64,000 nt of DNA from Rhyacophila brunnea (GCA_022495005.1 JAGYXB010001103.1:372001-436000), one strand, 5' to 3'; positions 21,985 to 32,786 are shown, counted from the first letter of the stretch. The notes: a model not told the origin generated them from the letters alone. Numbers and translations are program-made.

Positions 21985-22205
21985 CAGGGCTCAAAATGGA
22001 CCATTCATGTAGGTGAAATCGGTAAAATTAATGCTCCATCTCGTGGAAAAAATAATTTGACCGTCTGAGGTAGATAGGCCATATTAAAATAGAAAATCTA
22101 GCACACTTATTTTTATGAAATACACATAAAATTTGATAACTATGTATTGTTCTTCAGAAAACTGTCAAGCGCTCCGGTTCGTAAACTTTTCCATTTCGAG
22201 CGCTG
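21985..22205. mobile_element. hAT-like element of the CGAAATGG family, degraded
   Basis: The left end GGGCTCAAAATGGACC and the right GCGCTCCGGTTCGTAAAC...CATTTCGAGCGCTG match 12306-12839 and 53232-53553. The inner GCTCCATCTCGTGG block is present. No clear TSD. Confidence 0.6.
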
Positions 22206-22459
22206 TAAATATAAATGCAACAAAATTGGCTTTTGTGGTGACCAGGTCGGATGATCCTATTTACACAACAGCTGGTTGAACTGAGTTGAGCAGTTATACC
22301 CTTTACGTAAACATTTTAGGAGAGAATTTAGTTTGCATCGTATATTTCTACGCCTTGTTAAATTATAACAAGACTAAAGTCATAAAACCTGCCAGCGAAG
22401 CCATAATGTCCAAGTTAAGAATTGATTGGTATAATAGTCTGGAGACAAATCAGTCTCCA

Positions 22460-22617
22460 TTCGCCATTTGATACTGGATACACTAGAGATGGACCTACAG
22501 ACTCTCGAATCTCGATGTATCCAACTGGCGTTCCAGTGTAAGTAAGACGAGATGATACTGAGCAATGTTGGAGGCGGCCAGGGTCCACACCAGAGTGCAT
22601 CTATAATATAATTATTT
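22460..22617 (+). pseudogene. RTE-like ORF2 C-terminal remnant
   Basis: One frame reads LDVSNWRSSVSKTR, stop, Y, stop, AMLEAARVHTRVHL, stop. The final stretch resembles the EW...VVEAAK end of the copy at 31055-31493. The two internal stops are TGA codons that single changes from CGA and TGG would explain. No boundaries are visible. Confidence 0.4.
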
Positions 22618-22995
22618 TGAGCAATAAACAAACTTTTTGGCATGACAAAAAGTTTAGAATCTTAAACACAACTTTTAATAAAAATACAGGTAGCCAACAA
22701 AATAGCGTGTTTCTAATCTTCCCAAGACGTCATAAGTGCTTGACTTTCGTGAGAAGTTAACATAAAAGGCACTACTTACAAAAGTATATTGGCTATTAAA
22801 ATGCTCTATTTTTGGATATTTTTTTGTAGCCGGGCTACTTTTAAATTTGGCCAAATATTTTAGTTTGCATACCTAATAAAAAAGCCTTTTTTAATTTAAA
22901 TTATATACAGCCACTACTTTATATAGCATGATACTTTTTAAATAATAATAATACAGTGACAATGTACCTAAGTGTGGTGACTTAGACCTTGATTT

Positions 22996-23163
22996 GATAC
23001 ACTATTCGACGGAGAAATACAAGATGCAAACCACATCCTCTGGGAATGTCCTAAAATGTATTCGAAATGGGAAGAGCTGCTCAACTCGATTCTACCAGCT
23101 GTTGGGCCCATTGGACCATCCGACCTGGTCGCCACAAAGGCCAATTTTGTTGCATTTAGATAA
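22996..23163 (+). pseudogene. Non-LTR LINE ORF2 C-terminal fragment with H..C motif
   Basis: The frame reads DGEIQDANHILWECPKMYSK, then WEELLNSILPAVGPIGPSDL, and ends at a TAA near 23152. This resembles the end of R1/I/jockey-group ORF2, where a short Cys/His motif follows the RNase H region; the H and last C are visible. The fragment at 24365-24574 is a relative of the same kind. Confidence 0.55.
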
Positions 23164-23426
23164 TTTGCAGTATCATATTGCCAACGTGAAAATCTCGTCA
23201 CTCAGATTGTTCAGCAGTTTTTTATTAGCTTTTGTTTACTACAATTATATTTTTTGCCTCTACCTGCTCATCTCTCCCATGGGTACTCTTAACTTAAAGT
23301 CATGTAAATTCAGTAAAGCACATTTGAGTGCATGGCGACCCCAGTCTTGTATAACTGCTCCTGATACATTCCAAGTCATAAAAAAAGATGCTTCATAACC
23401 AAACGTAGAGTCCTGTGATACGCCCG
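23164..23426. other. No recognised feature
   Basis: The plus frame of 134 codons that crosses this part is out of frame with the LINE fragment and has no motif, so I do not call it a gene. Confidence 0.3.
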
Positions 23427-23779
23427 GTTAAGACGGTACTTCAGTGAAACGGCAAATAATGTTCTACTATAGGTGCGACGAAATTTTGGACTCGCTGGCA
23501 ATCGGAGAGCGAAAATCGAGCTGTGAACACGTCAATTTGTTTCGTGATGGCGACGGGGGTATTAATTCTTAAATCGTGTAAAAATGACTAAAAACGCTAC
23601 CCATTTACTTGAAAAAGAAAACATGTCAATGAATATATTATTATTGTTACTAATAGAACAATAAACAGAACATTAAATGGACGCATGTTGGATTTTTATG
23701 ACAAATTATGTTTTGTTCGGCACGCGTCATTTACACAATCCGCGCATCGCCTAGCCACGATCTTTTTAGACCATGCCTC
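23427..23779 (-). repeat. Dispersed repeat, copy B (reverse complement of 754-1112)
   Basis: The end at 23779 reads, on the minus strand, ATGGTCTAAAAAGATCGTGG, matching the start of copy A. The opposite end carries GCCGTTTCACTGAAGTACCG. The two copies are about 22.3 kb apart and inverted. Confidence 0.6.
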
Positions 23780-24186
23780 AACTGAGGTATAGCCTTAAGA
23801 CCGGGTTGTGGCTTGGTGGGGCCGTTAACTTCAATTTTCGAAAATGATTGAATGTTAATACGTATGATCCCTCTCCCCTCCTGAGTCCTGATTGTCGGAA
23901 TTTTAAAGTACCTACGTTAAAACATAATTAAGCATAAGAAGTAATTAGCATGAATCTAAATATGGATCGATATCTTAAAGGTGAAAGCACTCAACGATGT
24001 TAGTTTTAATCCACACTCGGTACTCGTTTCTGATGTTTTTCTATAACATCATTTAACCATGTTTATAATATGTATTCAGTATTTAATAATAAAAAAAAAA
24101 CAATAAATTAATACTTATAATATCTTTATTATTCAGCTTGGAGCATAATTTGTTTTATGAAACTGTTAGAGTTTTCCTTTTTCAAC
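23780..24186. other. No recognised feature
   Basis: AT-rich spacer, no ORF or repeat partner. Confidence 0.3.
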
Positions 24187-24947
24187 ATTTATATATATAT
24201 ATATATATTTATTAAGCTCCGAAGTCTCAATTGAGTCTTATTTAGCTTTATTTTTTAACATACAGTATTAATACATATTATTACAATAAATACTCATACA
24301 GTTATTAGTTATTACAATACAAATTTACAGGAGAGGAAAAAAAAAGAAAAAGAACAAAAACAGTTTAAACTTGTAGGCCACACTCACTCAGAAACATTTG
24401 GACACACTGGAACGCCTTGATATTCGGCTGAGCCAAAAATATCGTGAGATCCAGTGGCAATTGGTACTTTTGTTTACTTAAATCTTTAAGAAGCCGCTGT
24501 CTCTGGGTGTCATACAGAGCACATTGCCAAACAACGTGGTTAACATCTTCAGTCTCACTTCCACCCCGGGTCATTTATTATACCCAAGCGAGCCAGGGAT
24601 GAGGCAAGATTATAATGGTCCGCTCTGCAGTGATTGATTGTGACGATTGTTTCCCTATTTAGCATTTTATTGGTATACCATGGTTTGGTTTAAGAATTGT
24701 AATAACTTTGAAAGTACTTTTTCCCTTTTGTTAGACCAAACACTTTTAATAAATTATCTGTTTCAGTTTTGGCTATTTTCTTGAATGTTTCAAAAACGTC
24801 TGTATACGGTATGGGGAGTTTATCACTGCTCCTCTCAAGAGTTGCTGTTTTTGCAAGGCTATTTGCGTTTTCGTTCCCCAGAATTTCAATGTGTGAATAG
24901 AATGTAATTGTGCATATAACATTTATGCATGTAACATTTATATGATA
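24187..24947 (-). pseudogene. LINE 3' part: RNase H remnant, Cys/His tail and 3' UTR
   Basis: On the minus strand, from the high coordinate: SHIEILGNENANSLAKTAT (near 24830-24905), which matches the HxEIxGNExAD motif of LINE-encoded RNase H but with N in place of the usual D. Then comes INHCRADHYNLASSLARLG (near 24590-24650), a frameshift, and SETEDVNHVVWQCALY (24365-24574 frame) ending at a stop. The 3' UTR continues to a TAAATATATATA tail at 24187-24210. The clade is probably the I/R1/jockey group. Dead by frameshift. Confidence 0.75.
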
Positions 24948-25196
24948 TCATTATAAATCACCCACGGTGGCCGCGCGGCTTAAGCGTTGGACTATCACGC
25001 CGTGGGTCCCAGATTCGAATCCTGGGTCTGGCAAGTGCACATATTGTTTTTCAGTTTATGTGTGAGTCAGGGTATGGACCTAATAGGTTGAGCAAGTGGC
25101 TGACATACATTTCTCGTAAAAAAAATCTGTTAATACAAACTTCTACTCTGTGGAGGCCCATATGATCCTATTAGGATCGGACATGGTTTAAAAAAA
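24948..25196 (+). mobile_element. tRNA-derived SINE 1, plus copy
   Basis: The tRNA-like head holds an A-box-like TGGCCGCGCGGCTTAAGCG and a B-box-like GATTCGAATCC with GCCGTGGGTCCC before it. The body contains GAGTCAGGGTATGGACC and a tail region CTCTGTGGAGGCCCATATGA, then GGACATGGTTTAAAAAAA. A probable 8-bp TSD, atatgata, occurs at 24940-24947 and 25197-25204. It would be transcribed by RNA polymerase III. Confidence 0.8.
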
Positions 25197-25315
25197 ATAT
25201 GATAGTAATGTTCTTATGACACAGCAATTTAGAAAATGACATAAAGTTTGCGTTTATTAAACATCTGATTTTATAATTAATTGAGTTAGCATTTACTTGG
25301 TAGAATTTCATTTTA

Positions 25316-25463
25316 CAAGAAATGAAAATATAAATAATATTAAATTCTACAGTTTAAAAAAAAAACAAGTCTTGATAATGGTGTTACAACCGAAATAGCT
25401 ATCGACAAAACCTTTTTTGTGAAAACTTGTAGAATTTAATATTATTTATATTTTCATTTCTTG
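25316..25463. repeat. 36-bp perfect inverted repeat
   Basis: The arms at 25316-25351 and 25428-25463 are exactly complementary over 36 nt (outermost CAAGAAATGAAAATATAAAT). The spacer is 76 nt. The inner part (AAATTCTACAG and TAGCTATCGAC) recurs in diverged form at about 63115-63160 and 63795-63815, so this is probably an end of a TIR element. Confidence 0.75.
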
Positions 25464-26491
25464 CATCTGATTTTTGTTATTATTACCCCCTACATCGTAT
25501 TATATGGATATTTTTATTATTAAAATGAAGTATTTATCTAATAGACTTTGGATTTTTAATATAGACATATTTATTTTTATATCGGGTGCTTTCTATAATT
25601 ATGTCGTTCGTTACCTTGTAATTAAACTTAGTAGGAATACCATATGTTAGCAATCGACAGGTATGAGCTATTCGATAATACCATATAATATTTTTTTTAA
25701 AAACACCTATATACCTACTTAAATAATTATAACTAGGGTAATGATGTAAAAAATCAACTGTCTGATTAGTAGCCAATAAATCAATAAGATGCTCGCTACA
25801 TTCACAGTTATCAATTATCATTCATAAAAAACACACAATCATTATTGGCCTTTCTTTGCATTGGGTTTTCCTAGTTTGGAGAGCCAATTTTCATTCAAGT
25901 AATTCATTGTAATTTAACATGCAAGGGGCAGCATCATATTATTTATAATTATAAATAATATATTTCGAAGTGTGCTTAATGACCGACATTTATAACATGT
26001 CATAAATTTTATAATAACGAATTGCATACGTGCTTTGTAATTTACAAGAAAAAGACAAAGACATTGAAACAAATGAATTAAAACTTGTTTACTGTATGCA
26101 AGCCAAGATGCCATGCAACATTTTAACACGTAATCATGCACGCACATCAGTGATATGAATATAATGATACATTATTATAATAAAATTTCATTTACAAAAT
26201 TACGAAAGTACAATCAAATTTCAATGTCATTGTTTTAATATTGTTAATACATTTTAAATGAATGTAAAAGATTTCAATCTCGTCATTACATCGATTATTC
26301 GATACTATATATATATTAACGCGTAAAACCTCAATGGCGTGGCGTGATGGCAAAAATGGAGACAAAATATTCTAGAATATACGAGATAAAAATAATAATT
26401 GGTTTTCATAAATAACAATTTTGAATAAAATCTGTTTATAATGGTACATAACCACTTCTATAACCTAATTAAAAATATCAATCAATTTGAC
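25464..26491. other. No recognised gene; one 95-codon minus frame
   Basis: The minus frame 25534-25821 begins MIIDNCECSEHLIDLLATNQ and is the longest here. It has no recognisable motif, and I cannot tell whether it is real. The rest is AT-rich, with a TATATATATA block near 26305. Confidence 0.3.
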
Positions 26492-26736
26492 CATGTCCGA
26501 TCCTAATAGGATCATATGGGCCTCCACAGAGTGGAGGTTTGTATTAACAGATTTTGTTTTTAAGAGAAATGGTTGTCAGCCACTTGCTCAACCTATTAGG
26601 TCCATACCCTGACTCATACACAAATTGAAAAACAATATGTGTACTTGCCAGACTCAGGATTCGAACCTGGGACCCACGACGCGATAGTCCAACGCTTGAG
26701 CCGCGCGGCCACCATGGGTGATTAATAATGATATTA
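26492..26736 (-). mobile_element. tRNA-derived SINE 1, minus copy
   Basis: Reverse complement of 24948-25196. The minus strand has GGCCGCGCGGCTCAAGCG as A box, GTTCGAATCC as B box, and the same GAGGCCCATATGATCC tail. It lies about 1.5 kb from the plus copy in opposite orientation. The TSD is not clear. Confidence 0.8.
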
Positions 26737-27188
26737 CGAGACGTTTAAGCCGCGGCCATGCAAATCATAAAACATATACGCAGAAAACTATTTGAATTTA
26801 GATTCTAATTAATTTTAAGTTGAGTATGTAAGTTTTATTCCATTTTAGTCATTTTTAACTACTCCAATGTCGCTTTTAGGGATCTTTAGGGGATATGCAT
26901 ATTCAACCCGTGGTGAATATACAACCGACAGTTGTGCCGAAACCCGGGTCGCTAAAATAATTCCAATAGAATAGTAGAAACCTTCAAATTAAAATTTAAA
27001 TAACCAAGCGGCAAAAGACTTTCAGAAATTATATTAAGTAATCGGAATAATTTTGAAGGGAGCTTGATTTCATTATTTTTTCTACTATTTGCATCCCTAA
27101 AAACAAAATGGCGGCTCGTGTTCTGGTTTGAAGTCGGTTGCTTTATTTACCTTACCTTACGTACTCATTTGTCAGTGTTTTACGATAT
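26737..27188. other. No recognised feature
   Basis: AT-rich sequence without ORF. A GGGATCTTTAGGGGA patch near 26879 has no partner in the window. Confidence 0.3.
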
Positions 27189-27196
27189 ATATCTAT

Positions 27197-27502
27197 CACA
27201 GAACAGATAATAAATAGAATACCGATAGGCTATATCCAAGACGCCGCACGTTGATGCAGGGTTTTTGAATGTGTGAGTGTCCTACGAAAATGAAGCACGC
27301 ATTATGTACGTGCAATAGTGTGTGTAATACACCAACATTAAATGAGCGTAAATGTATAAACCAAGAGCAGTTTTCAGTAGTCGACGTACAACGTATTCTT
27401 GATACTTGTGTAAGTTTAGCCCGGATTCTTCCTTACTCGAGTCGGTTACCTGCTATCGCCTTACCTTACTTATTTCAGTTCCCATTATTTCTGAGTTCCC
27501 TG
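27197..27502 (+). mobile_element. hAT-like MITE, family Y (CACAGAACAG...AACTCAG), plus copy
   Basis: The ends are CACAGAACAGATAATAAATA and, on the minus strand, CAGGGAACTCAGAAATAATG. The flanks are atatctat and gtatttat (6 of 8). Other copies are 40413-40725 (plus) and 39673-39985, 46233-46509, 49698-49987 (minus). The interior conserves CGGATTCTTCCTTACTCGAG and GTGTGAGTGTCCTACGAAAA. Confidence 0.8.
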
Positions 27503-27514
27503 GTATTTATATTT

Positions 27515-27700
27515 TAAGCCATGTTCGTTCATAAAAATATTATATGGGCCTTCACAGAGTAGAGATTGAATCCCAGAACAGATTTTTATATTTTTTACAA
27601 GAAATGGATGTTAGCCACTTGATCAACCTATTCGGTCCATACTATGTGTCCAAACACAGATTGAAAAACAACACGTGTCTTTACGATATTATTCGTCTTA
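27515..27700 (-). mobile_element. SINE 1 fragment (body and tail), diverged
   Basis: AATATTATATGGGCCTTCAC, GATCAACCTATTCGGTCCAT and GATTGAAAAACAACACGTGT match the minus copy at 26492-26736, but the tRNA head is missing. The open plus frame across it (27544-27789) is therefore repeat sequence, not a gene. Confidence 0.65.
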
Positions 27701-27750
27701 AAAATAATGGTCAATGTATTGCTTCCTGCTGTCTTTATAAAATTGACGAG

Positions 27751-27949
27751 GTAACTTTGCACTCCGGCTCTAGGATGAAAATGATTTAAGTAATAATATA
27801 TTTTTTACATTTATTATCTATTTATTTTCATATTACTAGGTATTATATTAATACAAGTGAATATCATTTGAACTAATTTTATGCGAGGTAATCAGGGAAA
27901 GAGGCGTATCAGTATAGTAAAAGGTGCAAAAAAGTGCAAAGTTATAAAA
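27751..27949 (-). repeat. MITE family S, copy 1
   Basis: Reverse complement of the family at 36069-36760 and 55043-55246. Ends: AACTTTGCACTCCGGCTCTA and AAAGTGCAAAGTTATAAAAC. Shared interior: ATTAATACAAGTGAATATCA and GAGGCGTATCAGTATAGTA. The ends are loosely inverted (ATAACTTTGCAC). Confidence 0.65.
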
Positions 27950-28227
27950 CGTATACTATACATTTCCACAACTATTTATAGCTAAATTTTAAATTAAAAA
28001 GTTTGCTTTGATACAGCAATGATGCGTGAAATGTCAAATTGAAGTCGGATTTAATTATACACTAATACAATCCTATGAATTTAATTAGGCATTCAATGCT
28101 TATTTTGGTAATACACGTACACAGACTCATTTATGTAATTAACTAATCAGATGAATCTGAAATTATAATGGTTCTATTCAAACGAACCTAGAATGCGAAG
28201 CCACTTGTAGCTAATTTAATACGACCG

Positions 28228-28942
28228 GTGGGTCGATTCTATACACAAGGCGGTTATCGACGGTAGTTTATAATATGTATGTATTGAGGTATTATAATTG
28301 TTACAATATTACGTCTAAACTGTCTATCTTGCTCTAAAAGTTAACACAGCGAAGAGAGGGGCTGTTAAAATAAGCACTTTTTTACTTTTAGGCCAGGGGT
28401 AGTCAACCTTTTTATACCTACTGCCCACTTTTGTATCTCTGTTAGTGGCAAAAATTTCACCGGTTCCACAGTAATGGTGATTTATAAAGTAGGAAAGTAA
28501 CTTTACTTTATAAAATTTATAAAGCAGAGTTACGTCAATTTAAAGCATATAATAATAAATACTTACCAAATACTTTATGTCAGACATTCACTAATTTTGG
28601 CAGAATAAATCTTTATAAAACAACTTACTGTAGTTAAATCTATCTTTTTATTTATACTTTGCATACAGAAGCATGCAGTCATATGACATTATATTTAATT
28701 AATTAAATTATTAATTAGATCCCTGAGGCTGATGCTGTGAAACTAAATACTAGATATCTGGTTCAATTATAATGAAAATGTATTTAAAACCCCTACCGCT
28801 CACCATGAAAGCTGGAACGCCCACTAGGTTGACTACCCCTGGTTTAGACAATTAACTTATTGAAACAATTAGCCGCTCCAATACATACATATGATAAACT
28901 ACCGTTGATAACCGCCGATAGCCGCATTGTGTATATAATAGT
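28228..28942. mobile_element. Foldback-type MITE interrupted by a hAT element
   Basis: The left arm GTGGGTCGATTCTATACACA with GCGGTTATCGACGG, TATGTATTGAGG and AATTGTTACAAT is mirrored by AATTAGCCGCTCCAATACAT, TGATAACCGCCGATAGCCG and TTGTGTATA at the right. It is the same type as 12407-12690. A hAT element (28394-28841) is inserted between the arms. Confidence 0.7.
28394..28841. mobile_element. hAT-like element, CAGGGGTAGTCAACC family, 448 bp
   Basis: The left end is CAGGGGTAGTCAACCTTTTT and the right, on the minus strand, CAGGGGTAGTCAACCTAGTG. The flanks are ttttaggc and gtttagac (6 of 8). A second copy is at 61704-62112, in the opposite orientation. Both retain GCCCACT-type blocks next to the ends and CACCGGTTCCACAGTAATGG. 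Confidence 0.85.
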
Positions 28943-29639
28943 TACACAGAGGTCCTTTCAGTGCTTCAATATCATACATTTAGGCTCCATCTCTATGGAA
29001 GAAGGTTTTTTTTCAATTTTTGACTGCATTATTTTTTATTATTACACACACTTCCGTCTCATTCATTAATCATCATTTGTAAATCTAAAACTGGTTGGCT
29101 TCACGATTTTATTTCCGGCCCAAATTTTCACAATAGCGTAAGATCTCCATTGATAAAACGGACTTGCAATAACACATTTTAACCGGTAAGTATTTTTCTC
29201 AACGCCATACTTACAATGGTCGGTGTCCCATTCATGCCGCTGTTACGAAACCGGTTTTTATTTGCCCTAGTGACGATTGTCTTTTGATCTAGTTTCGTTC
29301 ACGATCAAGGTCGATTTGTTCGCATTTAAAATAATCGATTGTTTGCATATTGTTATGTTATTAAAACAAACAAAAGAATTGCGCAATTAATTTATAAACA
29401 AATGAATGACTATTGAAAATATATGACATAACAACAATGTAAGTGAAAATTATACGGAATACAAAATGGAAGATTGTTGATGTGTACATAAGAGAATGGG
29501 TAATCTTAACATATGTCCCGATTTGACCGGAATTATTCCGGTTTGATGATGGGTCCCGAAGTCCCGGATAGTGTGTTATTTTGTCACTGAGGTATACGTA
29601 AGTGTGGTCCAAAACGTTACTTAATATGCGTCAAATATA
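28943..29639. other. Unrecognised except a CCCG-rich terminus-like patch
   Basis: ATGTCCCGATTTGACCGGAA with TCCGGTTTG and GTCCCGAAGTCCCGGATAG at 29513-29570 looks like a subterminal region of a hAT element, but no TIR pair was found. The rest is AT-rich. Confidence 0.35.
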
Positions 29640-30213
29640 TTATGATCACGTTATGTGCTATCACAGTAAGCTGCCGCTACGGGAATAAAGTGTGTGATGT
29701 CGTTTTTATTGGTAATTAAAATGTTATCAGACTGATGATCCCATCCCGTAGCATATTTTAAACCTTTAAACGAACATCGTCAGTTAGCAAAATCTGCCGA
29801 AATCTCCAGAACAACAATGAGGTTATCCATCGCACTGCGTTGACACATTTTAATTTTCTACATGCCTACACACTTTCGACTCAAGTCAAAATCACGTGTT
29901 CTTTGTTTGTAGTGGGTTTCTCTATGGTTTACTATTAAATTCTGAAAAATTCTATTAAGGTGCAGGTGTGGTTCTGTTCAAAATATTATCTATGGATGCA
30001 ATATCGCAATTAACTTTAACGTACGCACACGTAAAAACTGTTAAAATTAATTGAAATTTCCATGAATAACGAACAATAATTCAAAATACTAATACATTAG
30101 AGTTGGAACTCTCCATCATTGAATCTATAGAGATAGTGATGATTAAAAATTTTCCGTGGAATGACGAAACCGTAGACTAAATTTGTCACCGTGACAGTAC
30201 GCGATGTGCATCG
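29640..30213 (-). repeat. Dispersed repeat T, copy 1
   Basis: Matches 53618-54060 in reverse complement. Shared landmarks include ACGAAACCGTAGACTAAATT, GATGATCCCATCCCGTAGCA, CGTCAGTTAGCAAAATCTGC and GTACGCGATGTGCATC. The ends contain GTGACAGTACGCG / TCACAGTAAGC type blocks that suggest weak inverted ends. Confidence 0.6.
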
Positions 30214-30261
30214 TAATGTGTTTGAACTTTTATTGTATTAAAAAAAGCTATGTATAGAGAA

Positions 30262-30312
30262 TAATTATAAGTATTTATTAAATGTGTGTTTAATTATAAG
30301 TATTTATTAAAC
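30262..30312 (+). repeat. Short tandem duplication
   Basis: AATTATAAGTATTTATTAAA occurs twice with a 12-nt gap. Confidence 0.7.
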
Positions 30313-30790
30313 GAGATTGTCGAAAAAAATTGTTTTGTCTTTGAGATATTATGTTTATTCTAGAAAGTCTGATATAATATAATGACTTACGATGAAGGGT
30401 ACAGAGAAGGGGTTTGGAAAATATGACGCCATGCAACCAACCAAATAGTATGAGAATATTACAATGAAATCGATAATTTTCAACGAATTTGTTTTTCAAG
30501 ATCAAATTCAAAACTTTTACGTAATTTTGATATAGGTATGGTAACAAATTTTGTGTGACGACGGGGGTTAAAACACTGACAATCTTGTGGTCCATTTATT
30601 GACCATTCCTTATATGCCACTTAAATTTTTAGATTCTTTCATTATTATATAAAATCAACAGATATGAAGTCGCCGTCATCAACATTTACTTTATGACATG
30701 TATTTTATTGTGCTGAATACTGATTTTAATTAAATTTTGATATCTTGCAATTTAGAGACTATTAAATACCAAAATGGTGGCCAAAATTTC
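30313..30790. other. No recognised feature
   Basis: A 101-codon minus frame (30290-30595) lacks any motif and is treated as chance. The phrase AAATACCAAAATGGTGGCCA at about 30767 is echoed by AAATACCAAGATGACGGCCA near 31573, on the other side of the MITE and LINE insert. Confidence 0.3.
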
Positions 30791-30797
30791 AATTCAC

Positions 30798-31056
30798 TAT
30801 ACTGCCCTGCTAAGTGAAAATACAGTGTTTTCGGTTTTAGTGAAATGAGAACCCAATTTTTTTTAAAACTACCTACCTTTTCTTTTTATGTTATTTAAAA
30901 ATTTTGGATTGACTCTGTCTATTCAGTATTCATAGATTTTGTCAAGACAATCCTATACCTAATTTGTCATAATATAAGAGAAAATGTAGTTTAAAACTTG
31001 GGTTCTCATTTCACTAAAACCAAAAACACTGTATTTTTACTTAGCAGGGCAGTATA
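30798..31056. mobile_element. MITE with about 60-bp TIRs (CTGCCCTGCTAAGT family)
   Basis: TATACTGCCCTGCTAAGTGA at the left is mirrored by ACTTAGCAGGGCAGTATA at the right. The arms continue through ACAGTGTTTT and TTTTAGTGAAATGAGAACCC. The interior is about 120 bp. The RTE insert that follows entered its right terminus. Confidence 0.8.
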
Positions 31057-31493
31057 AAATCAATCCAAATCCCAATCCTCAAAACGAGGAAAACAAATTA
31101 GCTGTCTTCGAACGCAAAATAGTCCGAAAAATCTTTGGACCCATGTTGGAAAATGGGAACTACAGAATAAAAATGAACCACGAGTTGGAAGAGCTGATTG
31201 AACAGCAAACAATCATAAGAAACTGTAAGTCGCAAAGACTACGATGGGCGGGACATGTGGAGAGAATGCCTGAAGTTAGAGCGCCAAGGATCATGACGAA
31301 GTGGCTACCCCAACGGAAGAGACCCAGAGGCCGTCCAAGAAGGAGCTGGGCTGACGCCGTAGAAGTGGACTGGCTTCATATAGGAAGACCCGGTAACTGG
31401 AGAAGTGTGGGGAGAGACCAGAGTGAGTGGAGAGCGGTTGTGGAGGCGGCCAAATCCCACCCCGGGATGTAGCGCCGTGGAATAAGAAGAAGA
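31055..31493 (+). mobile_element. 5'-truncated RTE-like LINE insert with (AAG)n tail and 9-bp TSD
   Basis: agggcagta is exact at 31046-31054 and 31494-31502. The insert ends AATAAGAAGAAGA. Its coding region is described at 31091-31472. It belongs to a different subfamily from 7770-8410 but ends in the same kind of AAG repeat. Confidence 0.85.
31091..31472 (+). pseudogene. RTE-like ORF2 C-terminal region, uninterrupted but 5'-truncated
   Basis: The frame begins within the element (AVFERKIVRKIFGPMLENG) and continues YRIKMNHELEELIEQQTIIR, SQRLRWAGHVERMP, RKRPRGRPRRSWAD, DWLHIGRPGNWRS and SEWRAVVEAAKSHPGM, then a stop. This is the typical tail of RTE-like ORF2 proteins. No endonuclease or RT core is present. 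It has no internal stop, so it is younger than most LINE fragments here. It cannot encode a functional protein because the catalytic domains are absent. Confidence 0.85.
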
Positions 31494-31502
31494 AGGGCAG
31501 TA

Positions 31503-32094
31503 AAAAAAATTTACTGTCTGATTTTCAGTCTAAGTTAAGCTTGATACCTATTTTTCAACTAGAAACTCAAGAAATACCAAGATGACGGCCAAAAAATCGC
31601 ATTTACTGTTCGATTGATGACATTTATACAATTATATTAAGATTATTAAATATAATATAAGATATTATTTAGTTAGTAAATTTAGTTATGCAAACTATGC
31701 ATTCATTTCACATGTCAGAGGTTAGACTCACCTGCTCTGTTCCGTTTCACTCTCGTATATTACGAGCCCTGGCATGAAACGACAATTAATTATTACCAAC
31801 TCTTGTTTAAGTAAACGTATGTAATTATTCCGCAGCAACGATCGATCCACTGTGACAGTCAGACTTACTAATGCGAAACAAGTACCTAATATGGGAAACT
31901 AAGTTATTCACAGAATCAATACGGCAACCTCTGAATGTCGGACTTGGCATTATCATATTCAACTTTAGGTCGATAACAGTTACCCGCGTATTTATTATCC
32001 ATGGCGTTCCTACGTAAATAGATAGCATTTAACATTTTTCAGGGTTGAAATATTTTTAATAAATAACGTCAACAACGATTTTCGGTATGTTTAA
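31503..32094. other. No recognised feature
   Basis: AT-rich, no ORF above 67 codons, no repeat partner besides the short echo described at 30313-30790. Confidence 0.3.
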
Positions 32095-32310
32095 CTCACC
32101 CCCTCTGTCCCTAGCATTACACTTCGTCACAAAATCTTTCCCCCCTGTGTAAATTACGTCACATTTTTAACTACGTTATTCTACGTTGTCACGAGAGAAA
32201 TTGTTTGATCACTTTTCTACGATATCCTTCGTCACAAATTAATTAATTATACCTGACTCCCCCCTTAGGACGTGACGTCATATATGGACGACCCCTAAAT
32301 GACCTCTTTA
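32095..32310 (-). mobile_element. Probable DNA transposon end with repeated CGTCAC motifs
   Basis: On the minus strand it starts GGGGTCGTCCATATATGACG with TCACGTCC, followed by a G-rich run, and contains several GTGACG / TTGTGACGAA repeats (for example at about 32155, 32187, 32235, 32270). The other side has GGGACAGAGGGGGTGAG. The repeated subterminal motif suggests transposase-binding sites. No TSD found. Confidence 0.4.
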
Positions 32311-32499
32311 TGTTAATTATACACCTACAATCTTAAATGGGTAAACAATGGGTGACATTCACGATTTATCCCATAAATAGGCTGTTTCAACTTGGTCTCA
32401 AGAGCAAAATATGACGTGAATTCAGTATTTTTTTAAAATGTTTTTATTAATTTAAATGGCGTATACGTGGTAGAACTCCATTATAATGGTTTTATAAAT

Positions 32500-32782
32500 G
32501 TGTTTAAAAGTTAATAAATCTAAAAAATCTTAACACCACTGCACATGGATGTACTGAAATATGACTATATTCTAAAACATTAGATCGAGAGGTTTAAAAT
32601 AATACTATTTTATGTAATAAAAATATTTTATGCAATCATCAAATGTTTAAAATAAATATAAAGGATAATAAGGCTTCAAAATTATATAAATAGATTATCT
32701 ACAACGTTTAAGGAATGTCCAGGCTTATGCTGTGAAAATACCATAAAATCTCCGTTTTGACCTACGTGGCGCATGTGGGCCG
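32500..32782 (-). mobile_element. Partial TTAA-target element (relative of 15671-16383)
   Basis: It matches the left half of 15671-16383 in reverse complement, from CTTAACACCACTGCACATGG to CATGTGGGCCG, and ends at TTAA (32783-32786). The other end is missing. Confidence 0.75.
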
Positions 32783-32786
32783 TTAA

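Noticed and set aside
22994..23398. 134-codon plus-strand ORF
   Set aside because: It is out of frame with the LINE ORF2 remnant on the same strand (DGEIQDANHILWECP) and shows no motif of its own.
24961..25032. Functional tRNA gene
   Set aside because: The head is followed by a SINE body and tail, with a second copy at 26492-26736; no clean acceptor stem.
27544..27789. 81-codon plus-strand ORF
   Set aside because: It runs through a SINE 1 fragment and into an S-family MITE.
30290..30595. 101-codon minus-strand ORF
   Set aside because: Composition is typical of chance frames in AT-rich DNA, with no motif, no repeat support and no promoter context.
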